DNA from: Nannocystis punicea
Lineage (GTDB): Bacteria > Myxococcota_A > Polyangia > Nannocystales > Nannocystaceae
Assembly (NCBI RefSeq): GCF_026965555.1
Contig: NZ_CP114040.1
Location: forward strand, 12,607,501-12,671,500
Length of the DNA: 64,000 bases
Reading direction: 5' to 3'
Shown: piece by piece, positions 53,324 to 61,969 of the stretch
How the letters are laid out: every line of letters starts with the position of its first letter
Numbering within the stretch: the stretch's first letter is position 1
Notes under the pieces: generated by a model
The model's input: only the letters and a program-made list of their open reading frames with translations
What the model was told of the DNA's origin: nothing
The model's database searches: none
Translations under genes and position numbers: made by a program

Positions 53324-54115
53324 ATGCCGACGTCCGAGTCCGCCCCGAGCGATGCCCAGGTCCACGCCGCGGAGGCGGCCCTCGCCGACGCCGAGCGACG
53401 GCTGGCGGAGCTGAACGCCGAGCTGTTCGCGACCCGCGAGTCGCTCGAGCGCGAACGCTCGCAGCGCGAGGCGTGGGACCACGAGCGCGGCGGTCTGCGC
53501 GGCGATCTGGCCGAGGCGCGGCGACGGCTCGACGCGGAGGCGCAGGCGCACGCGCAGACCCGCGGGTCGCACGACATGATCGAGAGCCGGGCGGCGACGC
53601 TGCAGACGGAGCTGGCCGACGCGCGCCGCGAGACGGGGCGCCAGCGCGAGCGCGCCGACAAGGCGACGCGCGAGCTGGAGGACACCCGCCGCGAGCTGGA
53701 GGCCGAGCGCACGAATCACCGGGCGACGCGCGAGCGGACCGAGATGCTCGAGAGCGGGCGCGCGAAGGCGGGGCAAGAGCTGGCGAACCTGCAGGCCCAG
53801 GCCGAGCGCGCGGTGGCCGAGGCGAGCGAGCTGCGTCTGAAGCTGACGGCCGACCAGACCGTGCTGCTCGAGGCGCAGCAACGCTGCGAGGCGCAGGCGA
53901 AGGAGCTGGCGCTGCTCGGCGAGCGCGCGGCGGCGGCGAAGCGGGCCCTGGCCGAAGAGACAGCCGCGCACGCGGACACGCGCCGCCAGCTGGAAGAGGC
54001 CCGCGAGTCGTTCCGCAGCGACGAGCGCCGGCGACAGCGGCGGACGATCGCCGGGGTCGTCGGCGGCGCTGCGCTCGGCGCGGCGCTGTTCCTGCGGCGG
54101 CGGCTCGGCGGTTGA
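53324..54115 (+). CDS. Long coiled-coil protein with C-terminal membrane anchor
   Basis: The 263 residues are almost entirely heptad-like helix from about 10 to 235. They are rich in Ala, Glu, Arg and Leu (ALADAERRLAELNAELFATRE, ELEDTRRELEAERTNHRATRE). The C terminus is one short hydrophobic helix (TIAGVVGGAALGAALFLRRR), so the coil would be tail-anchored in the membrane facing the cytoplasm. It may act in scaffolding or cell-shape control (inference). The ATG at 53324 follows GCGGAGG. Coding sequence for coiled coils has biased composition, but frame and codon use are consistent throughout. Confidence 0.72.
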   Translation: MPTSESAPSDAQVHAAEAALADAERRLAELNAELFATRESLERERSQREAWDHERGGLRGDLAEARRRLDAEAQAHAQTRGSHDMIESRAATLQTELADARRETGRQRERADKATRELEDTRRELEAERTNHRATRERTEMLESGRAKAGQELANLQAQAERAVAEASELRLKLTADQTVLLEAQQRCEAQAKELALLGERAAAAKRALAEETAAHADTRRQLEEARESFRSDERRRQRRTIAGVVGGAALGAALFLRRRLGG

Positions 54116-54287
54116 GGCGGCGGGCCGAGACGCGTCCTCACAGGCGGGCCGCGGACGAGGCGGTGGCGAGCGGCGACGATCTCGAGGTCTGGGCGGCGGC
54201 TCCGCGGCGAGCGAGGATCATCGTCGGAACCGTAAGGCGTTGCCCTCGCGCTGCTGACGCAAGCGAAGATGGCGCGGTCAATACATA

Positions 54288-54350
54288 TATGTCCGATGGA
54301 ACATGTCTTCGATGACACTGTGATTTGAACATGTTCAGACGAACATGTCG
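54288..54350. repeat. Cluster of four GACATGTC-family units between convergent genes
   Basis: ATATGTCCG, GGAACATGTCTT, TGAACATGTTCA and CGAACATGTCG lie in 63 bp; GAACATGTTC near 54327-54336 is a perfect palindrome. The cluster is just after the stop codon of the acetyltransferase gene (minus strand). The gap 54116-54366 holds no gene. Confidence 0.65.
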
Positions 54351-54366
54351 CATCGGCCAGTAATGA

Positions 54367-55146
54367 TCACCGGTTGAAGAAGACCGGCAGCTCGACGACG
54401 GGGACGAAGCCGAGGCGGGCGAGGATCGGGGCGGAGGTGGTGGTGCGGGCGTGGGTGGTGACGAGCTTCAGGCCGCGGGCGGCGGCGTGACGGGCCCGGG
54501 CGGCCAGGAGCGAGCGGTAGACGCCGTGCGAGCGGTGCTCGGGGAGGACGACGGCGCCGATGAGGAAGGCCGAGCGCGGCAGGGCGGTGTAGTTGCCGAT
54601 GCCGATCGGCTCGCCGTGGCGGCGGGCGAGGAAGAAGTGGTTGCGGTCGTCGGTCGGGTCGGCGAGGACGGAGTGCTGATAGGCGAGGAGCGGGGCGGGG
54701 TCGACGTTCCAGCCGCGACCGGTGACCTCGGCGTGGACTTCGACGTTGTGCGGGCCGACGGGCTCGACGACGACGCCCTCGACCTCGGGGACCTGCAAGG
54801 CGTCGATCGCGGCGGCCATGACGACGACGCGCTCGCTGCGGAGGCCGCGACGCGCGAGCCGCTCGGCGAGGTCGAGCGGGCGACAGTCGGGGGTGACGGT
54901 CCAGCGGAAGCGGAGGCCCTGCGCGGCGTACTGGGCGAAGGTGGCGTCGATGACCGACTCGACCTCGTGGTCGCCGAGGCGGGCGAACGAGACTTCGTTG
55001 AAGCCGCCCTCGCGGAACGAGGGGGTGAGAATTTGATACCAGTCGGGGCGCGCGTAGACCTGGGTGTCGGCGCAGCCGACCCGGGCCTGGCGGAGCGAGA
55101 CGAGCGCCTCGTGCAGGACTTCGTCGCGGGTGAAGCCGGCGAGCAT
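54367..55146 (-). CDS. GNAT-family N-acetyltransferase
   Basis: The 259 residues hold an N-terminal part of unknown fold. A C-terminal GNAT domain follows, whose acetyl-CoA motif is visible (HRSHGVYRSLLAARARHAAARGLKLV, preceded by FLIGAVVLPE). The substrate is unknown; small-molecule or protein acylation is equally possible. The ATG at 55146 (MLAGFTRDEVLHEALVSLRQ) is the first Met in frame. The gene is divergent from a lipoprotein gene over 128 bp. Confidence 0.85.
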   Translation of the reverse strand: MLAGFTRDEVLHEALVSLRQARVGCADTQVYARPDWYQILTPSFREGGFNEVSFARLGDHEVESVIDATFAQYAAQGLRFRWTVTPDCRPLDLAERLARRGLRSERVVVMAAAIDALQVPEVEGVVVEPVGPHNVEVHAEVTGRGWNVDPAPLLAYQHSVLADPTDDRNHFFLARRHGEPIGIGNYTALPRSAFLIGAVVLPEHRSHGVYRSLLAARARHAAARGLKLVTTHARTTTSAPILARLGFVPVVELPVFFNR

Positions 55147-55274
55147 GCGCGCAGGGTAATCGATGCGGACCGCGGTTGGCGACGCGCTGCGGGCGGGCGG
55201 CCCCAGGCCGGGGATGACGGCGTTCGCGGGTGGGGGCGTGCGGGACGGCCGGTGGTCGGGGATAAGATGGCGGA

Positions 55275-55898
55275 ATGAAGTCGTGGCGGACGAGGCGACG
55301 GTGGGCGGGGGCGCTGGTGGTGATGCTGAGCGCGTGCGGGCCGGAGAAGAACGATAGCACCGAGAGCTCGACGGGCTCGACGGCGGGCACGTCGTCGACG
55401 ACGGTCGCCGAGCCGACCGGTACGGTGCCGACCGGCGGCACGGGGACTGGCGGCGAGAGCGAGAGCTCCGGCGGTACGACCGGCGCGGGCGGGGTCTGCG
55501 GCGACGGGCCGCCGGCGGACGCGGAGCAGCAGTGCGCGAGCCAGGCCGACCGCGCGAGCTGCAACGGGCTGCAGCTCGACGGCGGCAGCTGCGTGTGGGT
55601 CGCGTGGTTCCCGACGCGCCTGGTCGATGGGACATGTGAGTTCGGCGACCCACGGGGCCAGTGCGCGTTCGTCCCCTGCCAGGAGGAGGGCTGCGCGGAG
55701 CTGTCGCCGTGCGGGCCGGAGGGCTTCGGCGGCGGGTTCATCGTCGGCGAGAACGAGGTCGTCAGCGTCGGCTTCGCCCGGTGGTGCCTGGGGCCGCCGG
55801 ACCCGGGCCAGGCGTGCGTATTCGACTTCGAACAGCAGCTGCTGGAGGGGCCGCCGGAGTGCGCGTGCCTGTGCGATCCGGGCTTCCCGGGCGCGTGA
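55275..55898 (+). CDS. Cys-rich lipoprotein with Ser/Thr/Gly linker
   Basis: The 207 residues start with an Arg-rich n-region and lipobox (MKSWRTRRRWAGALVVMLSAC). A linker of about 55 residues (TGSTAGTSSTTVAEPTGTVP) is followed by a Cys-rich domain (CGDGPPADAEQQCASQADR, CNGLQLDGGSCVW, CEFGDPRGQC, ACLCDPGF). A palindrome half-site (GGGACATGTGAG near 55629-55640) is read in frame as GTCE. It is an envelope protein of unknown role, like the other Thr-rich lipoproteins here. Confidence 0.8.
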   Translation: MKSWRTRRRWAGALVVMLSACGPEKNDSTESSTGSTAGTSSTTVAEPTGTVPTGGTGTGGESESSGGTTGAGGVCGDGPPADAEQQCASQADRASCNGLQLDGGSCVWVAWFPTRLVDGTCEFGDPRGQCAFVPCQEEGCAELSPCGPEGFGGGFIVGENEVVSVGFARWCLGPPDPGQACVFDFEQQLLEGPPECACLCDPGFPGA

Positions 55899-55916
55899 AG
55901 GTGCGTCTCACGAAGT

Positions 55917-55950
55917 GTCCATGGGGACATGTCGTAAAGAGCATGTTGTA
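55917..55950. repeat. GACATGTC-family cluster after the lipoprotein gene
   Basis: TGTCC at 55917-55921 pairs with GGACA at 55926-55930 around ATGG, and a GAGCATGTTG unit follows. It lies in the 65-bp gap between convergent stop codons (55898 and 55964), where a terminator is needed. Confidence 0.65.
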
Positions 55951-55963
55951 AGCAGTGGCTTGG

Positions 55964-56467
55964 TCAGCCGCGCCAGGGCGACAGGCGGGGCCACCAGGCG
56001 GGGACGTTGCGGCGGTAGGTCGCGTAGGACTCGCCGAACCTGCGCGCGAGGACAGGTTCCTCGTAGAGGCGGACGAAGGTCGAGAACGCCAGCCAGACGG
56101 CGAGGGCCCACAGCAGCAGCACGGGCTGGGCGAGCAGCAGCGCCTGGCCGAGGATCGCGGTGAGCAGGGCGACGTACATCGGGTTGCGGACGTGGCGGTA
56201 GATGCCGCCGACGACCAGGCGATCGGGGGCGGCGACGGGAACCGGGGTGCCGAAGCCCTCGACGACGAAGCGCACGAACGCCTGGAGGATGACGACCAGG
56301 GCGGCCGCGATCATGGCGGCGCCGAGCAAGCGCATGGGCGCCCACAGCGGCAGCTCGCGCATGTGCCAGCGGGTGAGCAGCCAGGGCACGAGGCCGGCGA
56401 CCGTGCCGGGGCCGACGAAGAAGAACACGGTGCTGCCGACTGCGGCGACGGATCTACGCATGATCAT
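55964..56467 (-). CDS. Isoprenylcysteine carboxyl methyltransferase-like membrane protein
   Basis: The 167 residues have four or more membrane helices and the family motif near the C terminus (GGIYRHVRNPMYVALL ... LYEEPVLARRFGESYATYRRNVPAWWP). It matches ICMT/phospholipid methyltransferase-type enzymes, which methylate a small lipid or thiol with SAM at the membrane. The start ATG overlaps the stop of the upstream TetR-family gene (ATGA at 56464-56467), so the two are translationally coupled. A GAGGACAGGTTCCTC palindrome variant lies in its coding sequence near 56051-56065. Confidence 0.88.
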   Translation of the reverse strand: MIMRRSVAAVGSTVFFFVGPGTVAGLVPWLLTRWHMRELPLWAPMRLLGAAMIAAALVVILQAFVRFVVEGFGTPVPVAAPDRLVVGGIYRHVRNPMYVALLTAILGQALLLAQPVLLLWALAVWLAFSTFVRLYEEPVLARRFGESYATYRRNVPAWWPRLSPWRG

Positions 56468-57282
56468 GCCTCACTCTCGGGGTTGGGGACGGCGACCGCG
56501 CGGAGGAAGGTGTCGGTGAAGAGCTCGCAGGCGGTGTCCACGTCGGGGAGCTGGTCGCCGAGGGCCCGACCCCACGCGGGACGGACGAGCATGTGGACGG
56601 CGAGCGGGCCGAAGAGCTGTTGCAGGAGCAGCGGCAGCGGTAGCGGGCGGAGCCTGCCTGCTTGGACATGTTTTAAAAGCCAGGCTCCGAGGCTGGCCAG
56701 CAGGCGCGGGAAGAAGCGCTGGAAGATCTGGCTGGCGGGGCCGTCGGGGCGGCTGAAGAGGTCGGCCAGCAGCGCGGGGGTCACTCGCGGCTCGCGCTCG
56801 AGGTTGGCGACCAGGGCGCGGTAGATCGCGCGCACCGTGGCCCGCAGGTCGCCGGGGGCGTCGGCGGTGAGATCCTCGAGGTCGAGGAGCGGGCTGTAGC
56901 GCTCGAAGATGGCGGCGAGCAGGCCGTCGCGGCCGCCGAAGGTGACGTAGAGACTGTGCACCGAGCAGCCGGCGGCGTCGGCGACGGACTCGAGGGTGAG
57001 CGCGGCGATGCCGGCCTCGCTGATCTTCTGCGCGCCGGCGACGACCGCTCGCGCGCGCACGGGCTGGCGACCACCGAGGTCGATGCCCGCGGCCTGCACT
57101 GCCTCGTCGAGCAAGCGCCGGGAGCCGCCGATCCGCCGCAACAAGGTGCTGCGCGAGATGCCGGCGGCGGCGGCGATCGCCGTCAGCGGGACGTCGGCGA
57201 TCGCTTCGCCGCGTTGCTCGGCGGCCTCGATGGTGGCCCGCACGAGCGAGGGCGAAATCGCGGGCTCTTTGGCATCTGACAT
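56464..57282 (-). CDS. TetR-family regulator with two tandem HTH domains
   Basis: The 272 residues contain two TetR-like helix-turn-helix units. The first, about 10-60, reads PLTAIAAAAGISRSTLLRRIGG. The second, about 85-135, reads LTLESVADAAGCSVHSLYVTF GGRDGLLAAI. A single ligand-binding helical domain follows. Two N-terminal units in one chain is unusual for TetR proteins. A 22-bp near-palindrome covers the start codon (57281-57302), pointing to autoregulation. The coupled ICMT-like gene is the likely target. A palindrome element (TTGGACATGTTTTAAAAG, 56664-56681) is read in frame in the C-terminal domain (LLKHVQAG). The ATG at 57282 is chosen. Confidence 0.85.
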   Translation of the reverse strand: MSDAKEPAISPSLVRATIEAAEQRGEAIADVPLTAIAAAAGISRSTLLRRIGGSRRLLDEAVQAAGIDLGGRQPVRARAVVAGAQKISEAGIAALTLESVADAAGCSVHSLYVTFGGRDGLLAAIFERYSPLLDLEDLTADAPGDLRATVRAIYRALVANLEREPRVTPALLADLFSRPDGPASQIFQRFFPRLLASLGAWLLKHVQAGRLRPLPLPLLLQQLFGPLAVHMLVRPAWGRALGDQLPDVDTACELFTDTFLRAVAVPNPESEA

Positions 57283-57302
57283 CTTGCATAATGATGCATG
57301 AT
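57281..57302. promoter_or_regulatory. Candidate operator of the TetR-type gene
   Basis: ATCTTGCAT (57281-57289) and ATGCATGAT (57294-57302) form an inverted repeat with one mismatch around AATG. It overlaps the start codon of the regulator, so protein binding there would block its own expression. The stretch is AT-rich against a GC-rich background. Confidence 0.55.
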
Positions 57303-57438
57303 TTCGAGTTCCATGCACGCGGGTTCAAGCGAATTTTAAGGGGGGGTCTCCAGGGATGAGCGAAAAAGCGCAGAGGTCGATGGTGGGCGATTTCGCGCTG
57401 CTGGGACGGCTGTTGCGGGATCTGCGAGACTGCGAGGG

Positions 57439-58080
57439 ATGGTCGGTCGCGCTGTCGGATTGCTGTTCGTCGCCGTCGTGGGCTGCGGGCGAGTCGAGGA
57501 GGTGGCGGTCGAAGAGGCGGGGGTCGTGGCTCGCGAGGCGCCAGCGAAGTTGATCCTGCGGGGCGGGTCGATGGACGGAGACGAGGGCTGTCCGGAAGAG
57601 CTCGGGGTTGGGCCGCGAGCTCCCGTCGACGCTGACGGCGACGGGATCGCCGACGGCGACGACCGCTGCCCCACGCAGGCCGAGAATCGCAACGGCTTCC
57701 AGGATCGCGACGGCTGCGAGGACGTCATGCCCATGGAGTTGGTCCATGTCGGCGAGATGCAGGCCGAGCCGAGCTTCGCAGGCAACACCGCGAGGCTGAG
57801 TCGCAAGGCGCTGCGCTGGCTCGAGGGCTACGCGGAGATCCTCGGGAAGTATCCGGACGTCGAGATCGAGGTCTCGGCGCACAGCAGGACGATGCGCAGC
57901 CGGGAGGTCGAGCTGGAGCTGACGCAGCGGCGGGCCGAGGCGGTGGTGGACGAGCTGGTGCGCCTGGGGGTGGCCCGCGAGCGGTTGACGGCGCGCGGAG
58001 CGGGCACGACCGAGTCGTACTGCTGCCGGGGGCCGTGCGACGGGCCGCAGCGGTTCGAGATGCGGGTGGTGGTGGAGTGA
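57439..58080 (+). CDS. OmpA-family lipoprotein with calcium-binding-type repeats
   Basis: The 213 residues begin with a lipoprotein signal (MVGRAVGLLFVAVVGC). An Asp-rich TSP3-like segment follows (DADGDGIADGDDRCP ... FQDRDGCED). The C-terminal OmpA-like peptidoglycan-binding domain (about 105-213) has ALRWLEGYAEILGKYPDVEIEVSAHSR and LTQRRAEAVVDELVRLGV. It probably links the outer membrane to the cell wall. The usual 'TD..G' wording reads SAHSR here, so diaminopimelate binding may be altered. The gene is divergent from the TetR gene and convergent with the symporter gene over an echo array. Confidence 0.85.
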   Translation: MVGRAVGLLFVAVVGCGRVEEVAVEEAGVVAREAPAKLILRGGSMDGDEGCPEELGVGPRAPVDADGDGIADGDDRCPTQAENRNGFQDRDGCEDVMPMELVHVGEMQAEPSFAGNTARLSRKALRWLEGYAEILGKYPDVEIEVSAHSRTMRSREVELELTQRRAEAVVDELVRLGVARERLTARGAGTTESYCCRGPCDGPQRFEMRVVVE

Positions 58081-58472
58081 GTTGAGCATGTGCTGAAGGA
58101 TGGCTGGCGCGCTCGACGAGAGCGACGACGTGGACGACCAGGCGGCCGGCATCGCGGCAAAGAGGGCGCGGTTGCGACGCGGATGGTGGAGTGAGGCGTG
58201 CCCTTCTGGGCGTGCCCGTTGAGCATGCGCTGAAGGATGGCTGGCGCGCTCGACGACGCGGCCGATCAGCGGCCGGCATCGAGGCAAAGAGGGAGCGGTC
58301 GCGATGCGGATGGTGAAGTGGGTCGTGTCCTTCAGGGCATGTCTCTTTGGACATGTCTTGAAGCGGCACGGGCGCGTTCGGCAGGGCGACGGCGATGTAT
58401 ACGCGCAGAGCCGTCAGCACCGAGACGAGGGACGGGGCGCCCGGGAAGTGGGTGGTGTTTTCGACATGGCCT
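58081..58472. repeat. Four tandem units joining two convergent gene ends plus hairpins
   Basis: Each unit has a copy of the OmpA-gene end (GATGCGGATGGTGGAGTG-type; 58055-58080, 58180-58200, 58300-58320). A GCATG/GACATG element follows. Then comes a copy of the symporter-gene 3' end (CTGCGCGCTCGAGCAGGGCG-type). Symporter-like blocks start near 58103, 58234, 58372 and, in the true gene, 58510. The period is about 120-140 bp and divergence grows away from the symporter gene. No gene was seen. Confidence 0.75.
58333..58365. repeat. GACATGTC-family pair within the echo array
   Basis: GGGCATGTC and GGACATGTC occur in direct orientation, separated by TCTTT, just before a symporter-end copy. The same arrangement recurs at the real gene end (58478-58501). 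Confidence 0.65.
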
Positions 58473-59861
58473 TCAGGAAATGTCCGTTCGGACATGTCCT
58501 GAAGTTCCTGCGCGCTCGAGCAGGGCGACGGCGACGTAGACGACCAGGGCCGCCAGCATCGAGGCGAGGAACGGGGCGGGGGTGAGGCCCAGGTAGCGGC
58601 CGAGCAGCCACAGGACGAGGCCGACGAAGATGGCGGCGAGGGCGCTGTTCGGGCCGCCGAAGCGGCTCCACAGGGCGAAGGTGAAGACGACGACGAGGCC
58701 GCCGCCGGTGAAGCCGGAGGCGTCCTCGACGAGGTCGTGCACGCCGTCGGCGGCGCGGCCGACGAGGTAGGCGAGGACGCCGAACACGAGGGTGCACAGG
58801 CGCGAGACCTGCAGGCGCTGGCGGTCGGTCATGCCGGGGCGCATCGGCTCGACCAGGTTGCGCGCGACCACCGAGGAGACCGCCAGGAGGGCGCCGTCGA
58901 CGGTGGAGAGGATCGCGGAGATCAGGGCGCCGATGAACAGGACGTAGGCGGCGGGGCCGAGCAGCTGCGCGGCGACGGCGGGGAGGATCTGCTCGGAATG
59001 CTCGAGCGGGCCGACGAAGCCGACGCCGACGAGGCCGACGAGCACGGGGATCAGGCCGACGAGCAGGTAGAGGCTGCCGCCGAGCAAGGTGCTGCGCCGG
59101 GCGATCGCCGGCGTGCGACAGGCGAGCACGCGGACGATCAGCTCCTGCGCTGCGAGCGAGCCGAAGATCGGGATCGCCCAGGCGTCGAGGGTCTCGATCA
59201 GCGAGGTGGAAGATGACCCGAAGGACAGGCGCGACGGATCGACGCTCGCGAGCGCGGGGCCGAGGCCGCCGGCGGCGTCGACGACGGCCCAGCCGAGCAG
59301 GCCGAGGCCGATGACGAGGGCGATGCCCTGGACGAGGTCGGTGACGACGCCGGCCATGAGGCCGCCGGCCGAGGCGTAGGCGACGACGGTGCCGGCGGCC
59401 AGGGCGATGGCGACCTCGATGTTCATGCCCGTGCTGGCTGAAAGGACCTGTCCGAAAGCGCGGATCTGGGCCCCGGCCCACAGGAACGAGGTGGGCGCGA
59501 CGAGCAGCGCGGTGACCCGCTCGACCGCGGGCGAGTAGCGCTGGCGCATGAGGTCGGCGATCGTGGCGATCCCGCGGCGCCACAGGGCGGCCGCGAACAG
59601 GGTGCCCATGAGCAGCAGGCACAGGGCGTAGCCGAACGGGTCGGCCGAGCCGCCGCCGAGGCCGTGCTCGGCGATCTGGCCGGCGGCGCCGATGCAGGTC
59701 TCGGCGCCGAACCAGGTGGCGAAGATCGTGAAGGTGGCGAGGACGTAGCCGACGTCGCGCCCGGCCAGCAGAAAGTCGTCCTGGCTGCGCACGCGCCGGG
59801 CCATCCACAGGCCGAGCGCGAGCTGGGCGAGGACGTAGGCGATGACGCCGGCGATCAGCAA
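58473..59861 (-). CDS. Sodium:solute symporter family transporter
   Basis: The 462 residues have about 12-13 membrane helices with the SSS-family signature near the N terminus (LAGRDVGYVLATFTIFATWFGAETCIG). Inner motifs such as GGLMAGVVTDLVQGIAL and FIGALISAILSTVDGALLAVSS are also present. It should import a solute with Na+; the substrate is unknown. The stop codon lies inside a palindrome element, so the last residues (GTSGHVRTDIS) come from the repeat. A TTG start at 59861, 13 bp after the SDR stop, is used because no ATG or GTG fits. It is the last gene of a four-gene minus-strand cluster. Confidence 0.9.
   Translation of the reverse strand: MLIAGVIAYVLAQLALGLWMARRVRSQDDFLLAGRDVGYVLATFTIFATWFGAETCIGAAGQIAEHGLGGGSADPFGYALCLLLMGTLFAAALWRRGIATIADLMRQRYSPAVERVTALLVAPTSFLWAGAQIRAFGQVLSASTGMNIEVAIALAAGTVVAYASAGGLMAGVVTDLVQGIALVIGLGLLGWAVVDAAGGLGPALASVDPSRLSFGSSSTSLIETLDAWAIPIFGSLAAQELIVRVLACRTPAIARRSTLLGGSLYLLVGLIPVLVGLVGVGFVGPLEHSEQILPAVAAQLLGPAAYVLFIGALISAILSTVDGALLAVSSVVARNLVEPMRPGMTDRQRLQVSRLCTLVFGVLAYLVGRAADGVHDLVEDASGFTGGGLVVVFTFALWSRFGGPNSALAAIFVGLVLWLLGRYLGLTPAPFLASMLAALVVYVAVALLERAGTSGHVRTDIS
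58478..58501. repeat. GACATGTC-family hairpin at the symporter 3' end
   Basis: ATGTCC at 58481-58486 pairs with GGACAT at 58491-58496 around GTTC, followed by GTCC. The stop codon of the symporter gene (58473-58475) is immediately beyond it, so the element forms the end of the coding sequence. Confidence 0.7.
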
Positions 59862-59874
59862 CGCGTGGCGGGGC

Positions 59875-60696
59875 TCAGTCGACGAAGAAGTCGGGGGCCA
59901 GCTCGGCGCCGGGGGTCACGGAGTAGTGCTCGAGGTCGGTGACGCCGGCGCTGCGCAGAAGATCCTCGTCGATGAAGAAGTTGCCGGTGCAGGCGCGGCT
60001 CGGCCGGGTCAAGATGTGATAGGCGGCGTCGGACATGATGTCGGGCTTGCGGCTGACCGACATCATCATCTCGCCGCCGAGCATGTTGACGGCGGCGGTG
60101 GCGATGGTGGTGCGCGGCCACAGGGCGTTGACGGCGATGCCGTCCTCGGCGAACTCGGCGGCCATGCCGAGGACGCACATGCTCATGCCGTACTTGGCCA
60201 TGGTGTAGGCGACGTGCGGCTTGAACCACTGCGCCTTCATCGACAGCGGCGGGGCGAGGTTGAGGATGTGCGGGTTCGAGGCCTGCTTGAGGTGCGGGAT
60301 GCAGGCCTGCGAGCACAGGAAGGTGCCGCGCGTGTTGATCTGGTGCATCAGGTCGTAGCGCTTCATCGGCGTGTCGAGGGTGCCGGTGAGGCTGATCGCG
60401 CTGGCGTTGTTGATGAGGATGTCGACGCCGCCGAACTGCTTGACCGCGCGCTCGACGGCCCCGTACACCTGCTCGTCGCTGCGGATGTCGCACACGAGCG
60501 GCAAGGCCTTGCCGCCGGCGGCCTCGACGGCGGCGGCGGCGGTGTAGATCGTGCCTTCCAGCTTGGGGTGCGGGTCGGCCGTCTTGGCGGCGATGACGAC
60601 GTTGGCGCCGTCACGGGCGGCGCGGACGCCGATGGCGAGGCCGATGCCGCGGCTGGCACCGGTGATGAAGAGGGTCTTGCCTTGCAGGGTGCTCAT
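59875..60696 (-). CDS. Short-chain dehydrogenase/reductase, HSDL2-like
   Basis: The 273 residues have TGASRGIGLAIG (NADP-binding GxxxGxG), NNASAISLTGT, a catalytic Tyr-Lys in AYTMAKYGM, and an upstream NLAPPLS in place of the usual catalytic Ser region. The wording (LMHQINTRGTFLCSQACIPHL, GNFFIDEDLLRSAGV) resembles HSDL2/peroxisomal-type SDRs lacking the sterol-carrier domain. The substrate is unknown. It starts 18 bp after greB and ends 13 bp before the symporter, so it is probably in one operon. Confidence 0.9.
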   Translation of the reverse strand: MSTLQGKTLFITGASRGIGLAIGVRAARDGANVVIAAKTADPHPKLEGTIYTAAAAVEAAGGKALPLVCDIRSDEQVYGAVERAVKQFGGVDILINNASAISLTGTLDTPMKRYDLMHQINTRGTFLCSQACIPHLKQASNPHILNLAPPLSMKAQWFKPHVAYTMAKYGMSMCVLGMAAEFAEDGIAVNALWPRTTIATAAVNMLGGEMMMSVSRKPDIMSDAAYHILTRPSRACTGNFFIDEDLLRSAGVTDLEHYSVTPGAELAPDFFVD

Positions 60697-60714
60697 GATT
60701 TCTCGCGGGAAGAG

Positions 60715-61230
<516 letters not shown>

Positions 61231-61277
61231 GGGCCTGACGATGGCCGCGCGAGCGGCCCGAGGTCAACCCCGATTCC

Positions 61278-61913
61278 TCAACCCGGGCGGAGGGCCCGCG
61301 GCGGGCCCGAAAGCGCGGGCGCCTCCTCGGCCTCGACGAGGGCCTGGGCGACGATCAGCTCGGCCCGCTTGCGGCCCTGGCCGAGGCGGGCGGCGGCGAG
61401 GAAGAGGGCGGCGGCGCCGACCACCCCGAGAGTGATGCCGGCCCACATGATGAGCGGGGCGAGCAGCGCGCCGAAGGCCGTGATGCCGAGCGAGAAGCCG
61501 CCGAGGATGAAGCCGCCGAGGGCGAGGTTGCTGCGGCCGGCGCCGGCGTCGACGTCGACCTTGACGAGGGCGCCGCCCTGGCCGTCGTTCTCGGCGTGGA
61601 TCTTGTAGACCACGCCCGCGCCTTCATCGACGATGTCGGCGCGGCTCGGGCCCTGGCGGTGGCCGGTGTGACCGACCTGCTTGGCGAAGGCGCGCCGCAC
61701 GACGTCGAGCGCCTGTTCGGGCGGCACCTCGAGCCGCGTCTCCGCGCTGTACTGGGCCGCCTCGGCGCCCTCGCTGCGCCGCACCAGGGCCTTGCCGGTG
61801 GGCTGTGGGCCGTTGCGCTCGACCAGCGCCCGGCGGAGCTCCTCCGGCGAGATCCCCGCCTCCGCTGCCGCCTCGCGCAGCTCCTGTTCCGAAAGGCCAG
61901 GTCCCGCGTTCAT
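61278..61913 (-). CDS. Membrane protein with N-terminal helical domain
   Basis: The 211 residues begin with a helical segment (LSEQELREAAAEAGISPEEL RRALVER) of a type seen in small regulatory or SHOCT-like modules. A beta-rich middle follows (ETRLEVPPEQALDVVRRAF). Two C-terminal membrane helices (about 135-160 and 160-185) contain GGFILGGFSLGITAFGALL and GITLGVVGAAALFL. Family not recognised. The N terminus should face the cytoplasm. It is the first gene of the greB cluster, divergent from the beta-helix gene by 56 bp. Confidence 0.72.
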   Translation of the reverse strand: MNAGPGLSEQELREAAAEAGISPEELRRALVERNGPQPTGKALVRRSEGAEAAQYSAETRLEVPPEQALDVVRRAFAKQVGHTGHRQGPSRADIVDEGAGVVYKIHAENDGQGGALVKVDVDAGAGRSNLALGGFILGGFSLGITAFGALLAPLIMWAGITLGVVGAAALFLAAARLGQGRKRAELIVAQALVEAEEAPALSGPPRALRPG

Positions 61914-61969
61914 CGCCCTCGAAGCGTACCCGATCTCTGCGCTCGCGGCGCGTGGTAGAAGGCGCGGCC

